A stretch of DNA of 64,000 bases from Pleurodeles waltl (taxonomy: Eukaryota > Chordata > Amphibia > Caudata > Salamandridae): contig NC_090446.1 in NCBI RefSeq assembly GCF_031143425.1, positions 1,025,995,066-1,026,059,065 on the forward strand. Reading direction: 5' to 3'. Position numbers and translations under genes: made by a program. Shown here piece after piece: positions 33,299 to 44,572 of this stretch. A model generated the notes under the pieces. It was not told the origin of the DNA. It saw nothing but the letters and a program-made list of their open reading frames with translations, and searched no databases. The stretch's first letter is position 1; every line of letters starts with the position of its first letter.

Positions 33299-33744
33299 AA
33301 CACAGCAAAAAGTGACAGTGTATGGGGAAAAAACACACACACACATGCATTAGTGACTTACCCCGGAGTCGGGGCGAGTGGCCTCTGGTCTGGCTAGTGC
33401 CGGGGGGGGGGGTTTCCCTTGTAGACACACTCTGAGGAGATTAAGGGTTTAACGGGGGGAAAAAAGGAAATTAAAAGAAGGAAAGAAAAAGAGAAAAAGA
33501 AGAAAGGGAAAAAAAGGAAGGGAAAAAAGGGGAAGCAAAAATGGGGAAAAAGAAAAAGAAGAAAAGGGGAGGAGGGGGGAAAGCTGATAAACCCTTAATC
33601 TCCTCAGAGTGTGACTACAAGGGAAACCCCCCCCCCCGGCACTAGCCATACCAGAGGCCACTCGCCCCCGACTCCGGGGCAAGCCACTAATGCATGTGTG
33701 TGTGAGTGTTTTTTTCCCCATACACTGTCACTTTTTGCTGTGTT
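33299..33744. mobile_element. foldback element, ~155-bp arms with homopurine loop
   Basis: The left arm 33299-33451 and right arm 33588-33744 are inverted copies with few differences, both starting AACACAGCAAAAAGTGACAG. The 136-base centre (33452-33587) is nearly all purine on the plus strand (GGAAA/AAGAAGG runs). It interrupts the LTR-like block B or abuts its truncated end. It has no coding capacity. Confidence 0.9.
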
Positions 33745-35623
33745 ACTAGTAAGTCCCTAGTAAAGTGCACTAGAGGTGCCAGGGCCTGTAAATCAAATGC
33801 TACTAGTGGGCCTGCAGCACTGGTTGTGCCACCCACATAAGTAGCTCTGTAATCATGACTCAGACCTGCCATTGCAGTGTCTGTGTGTGCAGTTTACCTG
33901 TAAATTCGACTTGGCAAGTGTACCCACTTGCCAGGCCTAAACCTTCCCTTTTCTTACATGTCACACACCCCTAAGGTAGGCCCTAGGTATCCCCAAGGGC
34001 AGGGTGCAGTGTATGGTTAAGGTAGGACATATAGTAATGTGTTTTACATGTCCTGACAGTGAAATATTGCTAAATTCGTTTTTCACTGTTGCAAGGCCTG
34101 TCCCTCTCATAGGTTCACATGGGGGCTACCTTTAAATCTGATTGAAGTGTAGATTCCCTTTGGGAGCGGATGGACCTGTGGAGTTTGGGGTCTCTGAGCT
34201 CACAATTTAAAAATACATCTTTTAGTAAAGTTGATTTTAAGATTGTGCGTTTGAAAATGCCACTTTTAGAAAGTGAGCATTTTCTTGCTTATACCATTTC
34301 TGTGACTCTGCCTGTTTGTGGATTCCCTGTCTGGGCAGTTTGACAGTTGGGCTGGTTGCACCTCACACTAGACAGTGACACAAAGGGAGCTGGGGTGTAG
34401 CCCGCATATCCTGATGAGCCATCTGTGCTAGGAGGGAGGGGAGGAGTGGTCACTCGCACCTGAAAGGGCTGTGCCTGCCCTCACACAATGCAGTCTCCAA
34501 CCCCCTGGTGTGTGTCTGGGGCCTGGCCTGGGCAAGGCAGGATTTCACATTCCAAAGAGACTTTACTTTGAAGTAGGCCTACTTCAAAGGAGAAACTGGG
34601 TATAAGAAGGGCACCCAAAACCACAGACTTTAGAACACTTCTGGAAACAAGAAGGAACCTCTGCCTGGAGAAGAGCTGAAGAGCTGAGGAGAAGTGCTGC
34701 CCTGCCTGTGACTGTGCTTTGTGGAGCTATCCTGCAGTTGCTGCTTCTGCCAGAGTAAGAGGGCAAAGACTGGACTTTGTGTGCCTTCCATCTTGTGAAG
34801 ATATCTCTAAGGGCTTGATTTAGAGCTAGCCTCATGTTGTTTGAAGTCTCAGGGACAGCAAAGACTTCTCTCTGCCAGCACCTGGAGTCTCTGGAGAGAC
34901 ACCTGTTCTGACAAGTGGTGCCCTATCCAGTCCCTGGGCCCTTGAAAGGAAAGCTGGTAGAAATCCAAGGAAATCGACTTCGGACGACTTCGACCGACGC
35001 CGCTGCTGAATCCAGTGATGCCGCCTGCACCCGACGCCGTGACCTTCACTGGAACGCGACACTCTTCGCAGGCCCGACGCCGCTGCAGCCCCATGGAAGT
35101 CGCCGCACCACGTCGTGACCGACGCCGCTCAAAGTGCGCGGATTCAACATTTCGCACAGACGCCGCGACCCCTGACTTCGCGCCTCAGCTTGTTTTCACT
35201 CTTCACCAAAGGTACTGTACTTGGGGGTCTATGCAACTCCGTGTCCGGAGCCGCTGGTGTCGGCTTGTGGGGAACGACTCCGTCACAACGCCATGTTAAC
35301 ACCTCATCGAAGCATTTTTGTTTCTAAGCACTATTTTTGAGTTTAATCTTTAAAAAATGTGGTGTTGTTTTGTTTAGATAAATATTTCCTATTTTTCTAA
35401 ACTGGTGTTGTGTCATTTTGTAGTGTTTTCATTAAGTTACTGTGTGTGTTGGTACAAATACTTTACACCTAGCACTCTGAAGTTAAGCCTACTACTCTGC
35501 CAAGCTACCAAGGGGGTAAGCAGGGGTTAGCTGAGGGTGATTCGCTTTTACCCTGACTAGAGTGAGGGTCCTTGCTTGAACAGGGGGTAACCTGACTGTC
35601 AACCAAAGACCCCATTTCTAACA
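33745..35623 (+). mobile_element. solo-LTR-like block, copy B, left-truncated
   Basis: It matches copy A in inverted orientation and ends CCCATTTCTAACA at 35623. The TGTTGGAC end is lost: similarity starts at ACTAGTAAGTCCCTAG next to the foldback. TATAAG is at 34601-34606. Downstream of it, 34975-35190 is CpG-rich with a recurring GACGCCG motif, the region expected to be R/U5. No coding sequence. Confidence 0.75.
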
Positions 35624-36336
35624 GTCTGCATTTGCCCAGCACTGGCTATTCAAAGACAGAAATTGCTGAAAAAAGAATTCAATGCCCTAGGGATCAGATC
35701 ATGTAGATAGGCCCTAATCGAAGCATTCGATCCAAGAAACGAAATCCTAAACATTAGGCTAGTCCACTTTTTGGACATTTTTATTTTACTGCTCCCACGT
35801 GAATCTAGCTATCCCAGCAACTGGGATGCTAATAAGCCAGTTTCTCCATAGAGGTAGGGTTGGGACATATATACTGTGCCGAGGATTAACCAGTATTTAG
35901 TTACCTTGCTGAAGGAATGTATAGCACTTTCTTGCTAGTTTTGCACATTATATAAGTTAGTAATTTTAAATTCCAAATGCCTTTTATATCCTGTTCTCCG
36001 AAATTTATGACTGCAGACCAAAAAAATAAATAAATAAAAATAAAACTCCTAAAAACATGATTTAAGGACTCGTTCCCCCTATAAGCTTAGTGGTGATGAA
36101 TGACGATGGAGGGTTAACTTACAGATCCAAAGGATATAGGTGGGGCAATTGTGTCTTTTACTCTGATTTCAAACCACGTTTTATAATTGGAAATGGACCC
36201 ACTGGCGTTATCACATTTATTGCACTGATTATGTCTTTTTGTACTGATTATGCCATGTGCTATTTATATGGAGATAGAATGTTTTATGTTTTTTATTAAC
36301 TAATAAAACTTGATTTGAATGCAAAAATAAAGAATG
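35624..36336 (+). pseudogene. 3' part of the second LINE
   Basis: Sequence resumes after LTR-like block B with a short region that could be the ORF2 C-terminus (a SIRSKKRNPKH-like segment near 35723). A non-coding AT-rich 3' region follows, ending in A-rich sequence just before the 11-bp duplication. The missing RT core implies a deletion as well as insertions. Confidence 0.55.
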
Positions 36337-36347
36337 CTAGCTCCTGC

Positions 36348-37164
36348 TCCAATTTCCTTCTGGTGTCATAGGACTTACTGAGGCTCTCACCGCATATGAG
36401 CTCTCTAAGGCTTTCCCATTCTACACCGCATGTCTGAGTGGTGTTCCAGTTGGTGTCAAAGAACACCCTGCAGTGCCTTTAGCATGTCTACTCTATATTC
36501 AGGATCCCCAAGCGACTCAGGCCTCACATGCCACAGGGGAATAGCTGGCCTACGAGTGTGTGTCCCGCATTCCAGCAGCAGGGGGCGTGATCGTGATCTG
36601 ACATAGAATGTACTTGATAGGGTGCACCCTGGACATCTAAGGTGCCGTTGTTTACCAGGAGGTCCAGTTGACTGTGTGCCCTGTGTGTGGGGGTTTAGCA
36701 AGAGAATACTTTGGACGTGGGGTGGAGTTCTCTCCATACGTCTACAAACTGCAGTTTAGTCTGGACATATCCTCTCATAGTCACATAACCATGCAAGGTT
36801 TTATGCCAAATTAGGTGGGGTACCTGCCTAGATGGCCATCAAGGACGCAACTGAAATTCCCTGCCCAGATAATGGGGAGTCCAACATAAGGTAGATGCTC
36901 CAGTTCCAGGTCCTCAAAGAATCCATTGTTTTCGGTATTAGGTGCGTACATGTTCAGAATACAGATCTCTCGGCCATCTCGTACACCATGAAGGAGCACA
37001 TAGCGACCTGACCCTGCAACTGAAATGGCACTATAAGGGTAACCCACACAGACACCCCTCGGGCATAAGAGAAATATGTAGATAAATACATTTTTCTGTA
37101 GTTTTTGCTTAACAAAATAATTAAATCTCACATTCCACATGAGTAAGCGTATACTTTCACACAT
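36348..37164 (-). pseudogene. L1 ORF2 endonuclease fragment
   Basis: The minus strand starts with IRLLMWNVR (ORF2 N-terminus, about 37150). After a gap it shows PRGVCVGYPYSAIS, then ILNMYAPNTENNGFFEDLE and LPIIWAGNFSCVLDGHLGR. These match the L1 apurinic-type endonuclease blocks; the usual GDFN box reads AGNF here, so a catalytic-box residue is altered. The domain end (THTRRPAIPLWHVRPESLGD) is at about 36590-36520 in another frame. The fragment stops at 36348 with the duplicated target sequence of the plus-strand LINE. Confidence 0.85.
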
Positions 37165-38070
37165 CTCAAAAAGATCTTATCTCGTACAGCCACCAAAGCT
37201 CAGCCCCACCCAACCCCTACCCCCAACCCACCCTCTGGGAGAACAGGACCCGCCAGCTGCAGCACAATCAAGATCACTGATCCCCACTACACTCCCTGCA
37301 AGAACAAAATGGACCATCTGCTGTTTTAATAACAAGCCCCAAATACGTATCTAAACTCACCCCCCAGGTAAACACCTCCAAACTCAATTAATGTATCCCC
37401 GTACAATATGCAACCCAGCCCACCTGAATATTGAACTAAGAGCACGTCCGTGTGTTAGAGCTAACTCTTGTATTACACTGACAGATAAGTCTTCACATGG
37501 AAAATGAGCAGTCCGGGTCACTGAATTGGCAATCCGTCCCACAGTACAATCCCTGAGAACACTTGGTCCACGCACATGTCCTCCCTCAAACAAGCACAAC
37601 TACAACAGAATAAGAGGGAGAGAAGAAGAAGAAGGGGTGAAAAAAAAAGAGTGGGGGAAGATAAGGGTAATAAGATAAAAAAGGGGGGAGTGAGTGATTA
37701 GGTGAGACCAGAACCCTGTTTGTAATGCAACCCCAATGTCCCACAACTCTTAGTTTAAAGAAGAAAAAAGGGGCAGCTGTTGAGTTTTAATAAGGGTCAG
37801 AGTTCATGTGCACTCTCACTGTGGAACAGATGCACAAGCATCATCGTCGCACAGTACCTTCTCTATAGGCCACTCATTTCCCAGCAAGACCACATCTTTG
37901 CCGGATGTAGTCCCTGCAGTTCGCAGACAGATCACATCTAGCGTCATAAATTATGTCAACGTTTTTTTTGTCACAAGGATTATAGCATCATCTCCTTGAA
38001 ATCAACTGGTGTGAGAGGATGTCTCAGAGTTCACTGTCTCCACCAATGCCCTGGCTCCTTCTCTCTCATT
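37165..38070 (-). other. region between L1 ORF1 and ORF2
   Basis: No domain is recognisable. It contains purine-rich runs (37610-37700). It is longer than the usual short L1 inter-ORF spacer, so it may hold part of a decayed ORF2 start or an unrecognised insertion. Confidence 0.4.
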
Positions 38071-39015
38071 TCATTGCTGTTCCAAGCTCAGGGTACCATC
38101 AAGGCGCACCACCACTTTTACACTTGAATTGAACCTCCATTGTCCCCCGCCTCTCCACCATGAGGGGGTCACTGGGCTCCCCATGTCCCAGATGCCACCG
38201 CGGGGCCTCCCCAAGGGCATAGCCGGGATCTGATTGCTTCCCTGGACTTCCAACCAGTTCCATGCATATTCTGGTGCCAGAAAGACCTGCAAGTGGCCAG
38301 CATGTAAGACTTTCAGTTTAGCAGGACAAAGTAACATATATGTGAGTACCATTGCTTTTTGTTTGACACAACTAAAGCAATACCATTGAAGCTGGACCGA
38401 TCTGGTGTAGTCCGGGAAGATACGTATGGTATGGTTTTCAAAAGACAGGTCTCCTTGTTAGCACCCCACCTGTAGTACAACATCTTGATCTCTATCATTA
38501 GGAACTTTTGCAGTGTGAGTTCCAGGAATTCCTCCCAATGGCAGCAGGGCCAGCGACCTAAGGGCCCTTTCCACCTCAAAGAACTGCAACAGTTCTGTGG
38601 AAGGGAGCAACTTCCTGATCTAGCCCTCCAGGAATAACTCAGGGTTGCTCCCTCAGCCCATTCTGGAAATCCCATGAATCTCAGATTGCATCTGCGGGAT
38701 CTTCCTTCTGCAACTGCCACTCGTCTCTAGCTTGTGCAATCAGGCCTCAAGTGCGGTCACTATGGTCTTCAGTGCGTCCATTTCTTTCCACATTGTGGAC
38801 ACTTGGTGCTCTGTTTCAATGGACCTCTTTGCCACTTTACATAAATCTGATCTCAGTAATTTGACATCTAAAGCCATGGATTCGATCTTTGCCTGCACTG
38901 CTAGGCCTGAAGACTTGATGGCCACTAAAATCTTGATACCTAAATGGTTCATGTGAGTCTCACAGTGTCTCACCAGGTTCCATTTGCTGGCACCCAGAGT
39001 GGTGAAGTGATCCAT
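38071..39015 (-). pseudogene. L1 ORF1 (RNA-binding protein) relic
   Basis: Three parts are in order on the minus strand. 38740-39015 encodes a helical, heptad-like segment (KLLRSDLCKVAKRSIETEHQ). About 38720-38640 gives RRCNLRFMGFPEWAEG, the start of the L1 ORF1 RRM. 38071-38352 gives YMLLCPAKLKVLHAGHLQVF and APEYAWNWLE, the C-terminal domain. Frames differ between the parts, so frameshifts are present. The intact protein would form trimers that coat L1 RNA. Confidence 0.8.
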
Positions 39016-40240
39016 TTTTGTTTGTTGCCTACCTCTGGTCCTTGTCCTTAGTGCATGGAGGATTCAATCAGGGCAGCCAAAAGCCAAGAGCCAGTCCTGC
39101 AGGGTTGCAGCAGGGGGGACAACCCCCCCACCCACTGGTGCATCCACCATCTTCGGCCAAGTCTCCTGAATCACATTCAGGCTTAGCACTCCAGTGGGTG
39201 GGAGTGTCGCAGCACTGTACTCAGTGGCCCCCCTCACTCACATAGGTGAGTAGTCTCCCACTGTGAGCATTCAGTGTCACTGCATGATCAGCCAAGGGGG
39301 TAGTCTGGGCAGTGAAACTACCAGTGCTCCAAATGGGAGCGAGGCACTAACTACTGATGACAGCTGTGACCCCACTCGTCACCAGCCCATGCCCTGTGCC
39401 CCATATGACCAAAGGTGCCACTTTCCCAGGGTAGTCCCAATTTCCCAGAGTATTCTTCACAGGGGTGGTCAGTTCAGTGCACCTGGTGCAGGTCTAGGCA
39501 CAGTTTGGGGGGGAAGTGTGGTCCTGGCCACCCTCCAGAAATGAGTTCAATCCGTTAGGCAGTCCACTATATCACTGATCCCCCTCCAGCCCCCAGCCCA
39601 TTTTGCTAGTAGTCTTCAGTATCCCGGGGACATCCACTGGGTCTCTGCTGTTTGGAGGCCCAACCCTGATATTCCCCATCAGCTGAAGACTCTTTGCAGT
39701 GCGGAACTCCATCTATTGTTGCCACCGCATCTAATTATGCCCAAGAGGGAGGCAAACACTCCAGTAGCAGCGCTTCAGAGCATCTGTAAGGCCGGCACTG
39801 GTGAGTTAAAGGTTCTGGCCACTCGATTAGGGCTCCTGTGCATGCAGATGAGTGGGACAACCAGAAGAGGAGGGACAGGGCCATCCACAGACACTGAGGC
39901 CCACCACAAATGGAGTTAGACGGCCGGCCCCACAACACCGCCCGCGGTGACCCAACACAGTTCAACAAGGGACAGGCCAAGCTGGGTACACACTGGAGGC
40001 ACACTCACCTCCTCCTGCTCACCTCAATAGTGGGCTAAGCCTCCCTTCCAATGTTTCACCACCGTGCCCCAACCCAGATGTGCTCCGGCCCTGTCTGCTG
40101 CCAGGCTCAACGGGCACCAGTTATCAGGTGTGCTACATAGCGGTCCCCTGCACACATCTCCACCACTCAAGCCACAAACAGCTCCTGAGCCTGGGTGATC
40201 TTCATGTACCCGCAGGCTCAGGGCCCAAGGAATGTTCTGC
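39016..40240 (-). other. L1 5' region
   Basis: GC-richer sequence upstream of ORF1 with no coding domain, ending where AT-rich DNA begins. Most likely the L1 5' untranslated region with its internal promoter. The N-terminal start of ORF1 is uncertain and may lie in this stretch. Confidence 0.5.
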
Positions 40241-41250
40241 CTGCCATATTGATTAAGATAGAGATATATATAGATACATACACAATAAATTAAAAACGTA
40301 ACAAATAAACTGCAAATAATTTAATACCAATTTAATTACACATAAAAAATAAACAATGTAAAAAATTGCATCTTATTTAAAATGTATTATATATTACAAA
40401 CAGTACTAACTTAAAAATATATCAATTAAAATACACAGAAATATAATAGTAATATAATGTAGTTTCTATATTAAAAAACAAACAATTAAAATAATTACCA
40501 ATTTTTTAAAATAATTAATATGGGAAAAAATGATTTGATATTTTTTTCATTACATTCTCACAGTATGGTAGCACATTAAACATATATCTAATTTTTTTAA
40601 TTATAATAATTACGCAATTTACATAATTAATTAACAATTAATTATAAATACATCATTTATAATTGATCAATTATTATTTAATTAACTTCCAACACTATAG
40701 CTCTACAAACCCAACAGGCCACACCTAAAACGTAAATAAAAATATAATATTTACACTATTTGCATAATTAATTTGCAATTAAAAATGTATAAGCAATTAA
40801 TGATTTATTGTTTATTATTTATTTTTACTTCCCACCCAAACCCAATATCCTGCAACTAAAATATAACCTAATAACAATATTTGCACAATTTACATACTTA
40901 ATAATCAAATAAATAATCTTACTTAAAAATTGTATAAATTAATCATACTTAATTAAGTTTCAACGCAGTACCCCTACAAACTTCACAACCCGACACTATA
41001 AATCACTATTTTTCATTTAAATTAAAATATAAATAGCTTAAAATTACAAACTATATTTTAAAACATTCACAACAGTGATACAAACAATATAAAACATAGA
41101 CAATTAAAATATTATTTAATCACAGAAAGAAACTTAAAAATCAATAGTTCTTACCTTAAAACATCAATCTTTTTATCAACGATATTTTTGCTCTCCTTAT
41201 TTCTGCATTGTGATATTTAAAACTCGATATTTCTGCAACTCAATATTTTT
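40241..41250. repeat. AT-rich degenerate tandem region
   Basis: Almost entirely A and T. A loose repeat of about 130-140 bp can be followed by its rare C-rich islands (40686, 40828 and 40956), each preceded by CAATTTACATA/TTTGCATAATTAA-like sequence. No gene. Confidence 0.6.
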
Positions 41251-41942
41251 ATAACAATATTTGGTCCAAATACAGTGAGAGAGGCAAGGAAACTTACAAG
41301 GAATCCTGGTGGTCTACTATGCAACATGGTGCAATTTCACTATTGTGCAACATGGTGCAATTTGACGTTGTTAATGGAAACAAAGAGGTTTTCTTTAGAA
41401 CCAGGCAGTGGAGGTAGAATGACAGCTCCGGTACTGTGTAATCCCAGTAATGTAACCGGTCCTCAATATGATGGGCCAAACTCCTTCTTCACAGAAATCT
41501 TTTCATGCACTAGATCCAGAACTGTAGGAATCCAGCCGGTTGGTGTTGTTGGCAAATCTCTCATTCCCAAGGTTGCGACATAGGCAGATCAACTTTCATC
41601 ATGGAATAGTTGTATTTCCTGTAAAACAGTGACATGTTCATTTACGTCAAAGGGTGTTTCCAATGCCACGCTGCCAGGGACATCAAGATCTGTGACATAC
41701 ATAGGTATCCCAAATAAGACCTCATAAGGGGCATGTCCTCCCAAGGACCTTCTGGGCAGATTATTTAGTGCTGTCTGTACCCCATATAGATGATGAAGCC
41801 AGCTACCACCAGAACCTAGTACTCTCGCTGTTAAGGATTTCTTTAAGTCTTGGTTTTTCCTCTCTATGACAGAATTACCCCCGGGATGGTTTGTGAGAAG
41901 TAATGGAGTTGAACATCCATCGTTCCCACAGCAAAGGGCATA
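41251..41942 (-). pseudogene. retrovirus-like integrase fragment
   Basis: Minus-strand translation at about 41900-41680 shows an integrase core end: the Glu-bearing helix (NSVIERKNQDLK) followed by ALNNLPRRSLGG and PYEVLFG. The last part of integrase (41290-41590) is readable in a second frame, with stops. The upstream part of the core is cut off by a MITE at 41943. It belongs to an endogenous retrovirus-like or LTR element on the minus strand. It is clearly inactive. Confidence 0.75.
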
Positions 41943-42418
41943 GGGGCCAGTTACGAGTTTGACGGACGGAAACACCCGTCCGCCAAGCTCTGGACGGCGT
42001 GGTTGCCACCCTGCTGGTGACCTCCCCGCTGGTCCTAATACAACTTTCCCACTGGGCTGACAGTTGGGAACCAAAGCTTCTGCCAGTCAGCCTAGTGGGA
42101 AAGTGGCAGTAGCATTGTCTCCGGCTCATAATTGAGCTAGTGGCAATGCTGCAGTACACAGTGGACACGAGCACCCTCGAAATGAGCACTGTCTGCACAG
42201 CAGACAGTGTGTATTTTGAGGGTGCTGGGCAGGGGGACTCCTGATTACAACCTGCACCTGTCAGCCGATCGGGATCGAAGATCCTGGTGGGGACAGTGGA
42301 AAGTTGGCTGGTCTGCCCATTAATCTCTTAATGTGGCGAGTGAACCCCCACAACCATGGTGGTTTGACCGCCACACTGGCATTGGTGGTCCGCGGACCGC
42401 AATTGTCATATTAAGGCC
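41943..42418. mobile_element. Harbinger-type MITE in retroviral-like pol
   Basis: The left end GGGGCCAGTTACGAG and right end complement GGCCTTAATATGAC are degenerate terminal repeats. The interior matches the ~600-bp MITE family (AATGAGCACTGTC hairpin near 42180). It separates the integrase fragment from the segment at 42419-42777. Confidence 0.7.
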
Positions 42419-42777
42419 TATATATTTTGGTCTGTTTGTATAGACCTGGCCACCAATACTGTTTTTACAATAGGGAGATGGTTGCCGCCACAGCAGCATA
42501 GGCAGAAGCAACACCCTTAAGTGATGCTTTTATGAGATCTAATCTCTGATCTTGGTTGGGGATAACATGATCACCCACCGTAAGAATTGTTGCAAATGCA
42601 ATATTTTGGGCACTGAGGAGATAGGAATATTTTGCAGGATATGCTTTTGATAAAGGCGTGCCTTCAGCTGAAGCTTTCACAGTAGCCAGTTTCTCATCAT
42701 TCTTTCTCGTATAAGTGCAAGTAATAGCAGCAACAGAAGCTGTAGCAACTGCCGATTTGGCAGCTTCCTCAGTCAAA
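42419..42777 (-). pseudogene. retrovirus-like pol fragment after RNase H
   Basis: An open minus-strand stretch (EEAAKSAVATASVAA and onward) continues the RNase H C-terminus seen on the other side of the MITE and leads toward integrase. The part shown is Ala-rich with a tail of unclear fold. Bounded by MITEs on both sides. Confidence 0.65.
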
Positions 42778-43388
42778 GGGATTGATTATGAGTTTGAAGG
42801 ACGGAAAAGGCATTCTGCTTAACTCCAACTGTCAGGTTACCACCAGTGCGGCAGCCTTACCCGTGGGCCCCATTAAGAGTTTCCCATTGGGTCAGTAGGA
42901 GGAAACAGAGTTTATGTCTGCTGGCCCAGCGGGAAACGGTCTACAACATTGACGCAATGCTGTAGTGCATAGGGTGCACCAGCAACTGTCCCAATTTTCC
43001 CTGTCTGCAAAAGCAAACAGTGAAACAAATATCACAACAGGGCTGGCCGGGGGAGGGGGGCATTTGCATGGGCAGTGCAGGGGCCCCCCTAGGGCCCTCT
43101 GCACCCGTCTCTGCCAGCCTTTACATGGCGGGGCTACTGCCATGTAATTGCCGGCAGAGAAGGGACTCCTAATCTCCAGGGCAGCGCTGCTTGCAGCACT
43201 GCCCTGGTGGATTAGGACCGCCAGCACCACCAGCCCCTCCAGTGGAGGAGAACTGGCGGTTTCTGGCAGTCCAACCAAGGCACAACTGCCACAGTCATAA
43301 TGTGGCTGTCGGACATCCACATTGGTGGCAGTCTGACCTCCACCGTGACCCTAGTGGTCTTAAGACCGTCAGGGTTGTAATGAGGCCC
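42778..43388. mobile_element. Harbinger-type MITE, 611 bp, TSD AAA
   Basis: The ends are GGGATTGATTATGAG and the complement of GTTGTAATGAGGCCC. AAA is duplicated at 42775-42777 and 43389-43391. The interior carries the family's inverted blocks. It lies in the RNase H C-terminal coding region of the retrovirus-like element. Confidence 0.8.
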
Positions 43389-43769
43389 AAAGTGTTTCCT
43401 ACAACATGTATTCCTACATTCTGGTGGCTCAATGACCAATGAACTACAGGAGCTTTTGGTAGCTTGCCTTTAAGATATGCTACCCTCCCCCACAAAAATT
43501 GATGTTCGATGATGTTTCCTTTGGAGTCTGTGAACCCATTTAGGTGCCAATGGTATTAGTATTCATTGAAAGACTGGACTTAGTAATATAAATTACACAA
43601 TCAAAGTTGAAAGATCAGGATCCGAATGTTCCACGGCCAAAATTAGAGCCTTGAGCTCTGCAAGTTTTGCAGTGTAGTCCCATAAGGTTGAAGGTATGTT
43701 GAGGGTGTAATTTACCATTCCTCTTTACCATTCTAATAGCTGAGCAAACTGCGGAGTATTGATGTTTGG
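43389..43769 (-). pseudogene. retrovirus-like RNase H fragment
   Basis: Minus-strand frames give an RNase H-like helix (KLAELKAL near 43665-43645, in pieces) and, at about 43480-43390, the C-terminal His region (HWSLSHQNVGIHVVGNT), followed by the MITE. Frameshifts and stops are present. The orientation and order fit the integrase fragment at 41251-41942. Confidence 0.65.
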
Positions 43770-44319
43770 TACCTACAGCTGTCAGCCATGTGGAGAGGAC
43801 ACCGCCACAGAGCTAATGGTTTCCCCCGGCCCTATCACGAGGCTTCAACTGTGCTGACTGGCAGAAACCGCAGAAATCTGAGGTTTCTGCCAGTCAGCCC
43901 ATTGGAAACCGTGTGGCCACATTGGCCTTGGCTCTTCATAGAGCTGAGGTCAATGCCGTCGCACAGAGGGTGCTCGCAATGCCGTAGCAGACAGTGTGCA
44001 TGCTAGGCTGGGGACCCCCCTGTAACCCCTACCACTCACTTTCCACCACCCTTTTCATGGCGGGTCTCCCACCATGAAAATGCTGACGGAGAGAGGACAA
44101 GTGATCAGCACAGCATTGCTGAACTCAGTGCAGCCTTAGCTGATTACAACTCTGACTGTCACTACCCCATCAGGAACTGTGTTCTTGGCGGTGGCAGCAG
44201 CCCCATGGTGGTTCGACCACCAGGGTCATAATTTGATGGTCAGACTGCAAGGAGTGCAGCAGTGTGACCGCCACTGCAGCTTTGCCGGTCGTCAGACCAA
44301 TAAAGTTGTAATGAGGACC
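43770..44319. mobile_element. Harbinger-type MITE, left end unclear
   Basis: The right end is the complement of GGTCCTCATTACAAC followed by TAA (44320-44322). The interior shows the family's inverted blocks (CCTTTTCATGGCGGG/CACCATGAAAATGCTG near 44050-44085). No left terminal repeat is recognised, so the left boundary is approximate. Confidence 0.65.
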
Positions 44320-44572
44320 TAAGACTCTTCTATGTGAATGGTCAGGTTTTGCTATGGGAAAAAAAGGGCTATTAATTGTAAAGACACAGGGTTCGATTAC
44401 TCACTGGTACTCAGGTTTTGTGAGAATCTCTCTCGCTGGTGCTTGAGCCTCATGTTTAATTGGGTATTTAGGCTAGATCTGTGGAGTTGAGTCAATTGGG
44501 AAAACATGGTAGGGGGAATCTTTATCCTATGTGGTTGCGGTACAGCACTGGAGCCAATGCTCAATTTGTGGC
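44320..44572 (-). other. retrovirus-like relic, unassigned segment
   Basis: Lies between a MITE and LTR-like block C, inside the retrovirus-like region. Frames are short and broken. I cannot assign a domain. Confidence 0.35.

Larger units (their letters stand above)
28630..36336 (+). mobile_element. second LINE inserted in L1, 11-bp TSD, itself interrupted
   Basis: CTAGCTCCTGC occurs at 28619-28629 and again at 36337-36347, exactly where L1 is interrupted. The insert ends in AATAAAACTTGATTTGAATGCAAAAATAAAGAATG-type A-rich sequence (split here: see 36303-36336), as expected of target-primed insertion on the plus strand. It holds a GC-rich 5' region, a GAGATT repeat, ORF1-like and endonuclease-like coding relics and an RT start that stops near 32635. 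Foreign blocks fill 32640-35623, and the 3' part follows from 35624. I do not assign the clade. Confidence 0.8.
18858..40240 (-). mobile_element. L1-type LINE, decayed, split by two insertions
   Basis: L1 parts occur in order on the minus strand. They are a 5' region (39016-40240), ORF1 (38071-39015), the ORF2 endonuclease (36348-37164), the linker plus RT start (27491-28618) and RT from YADD to the C-terminal part (18858-20021). The two gaps are exactly bounded insertions: a plus-strand LINE (28630-36336) and a Harbinger element (20025-27487). Frameshifts and stops are frequent. The 3' end is missing at 18857 with no A-tail. The 5' boundary near 40240 is set only by the switch to AT-rich DNA. 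Confidence 0.85.
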
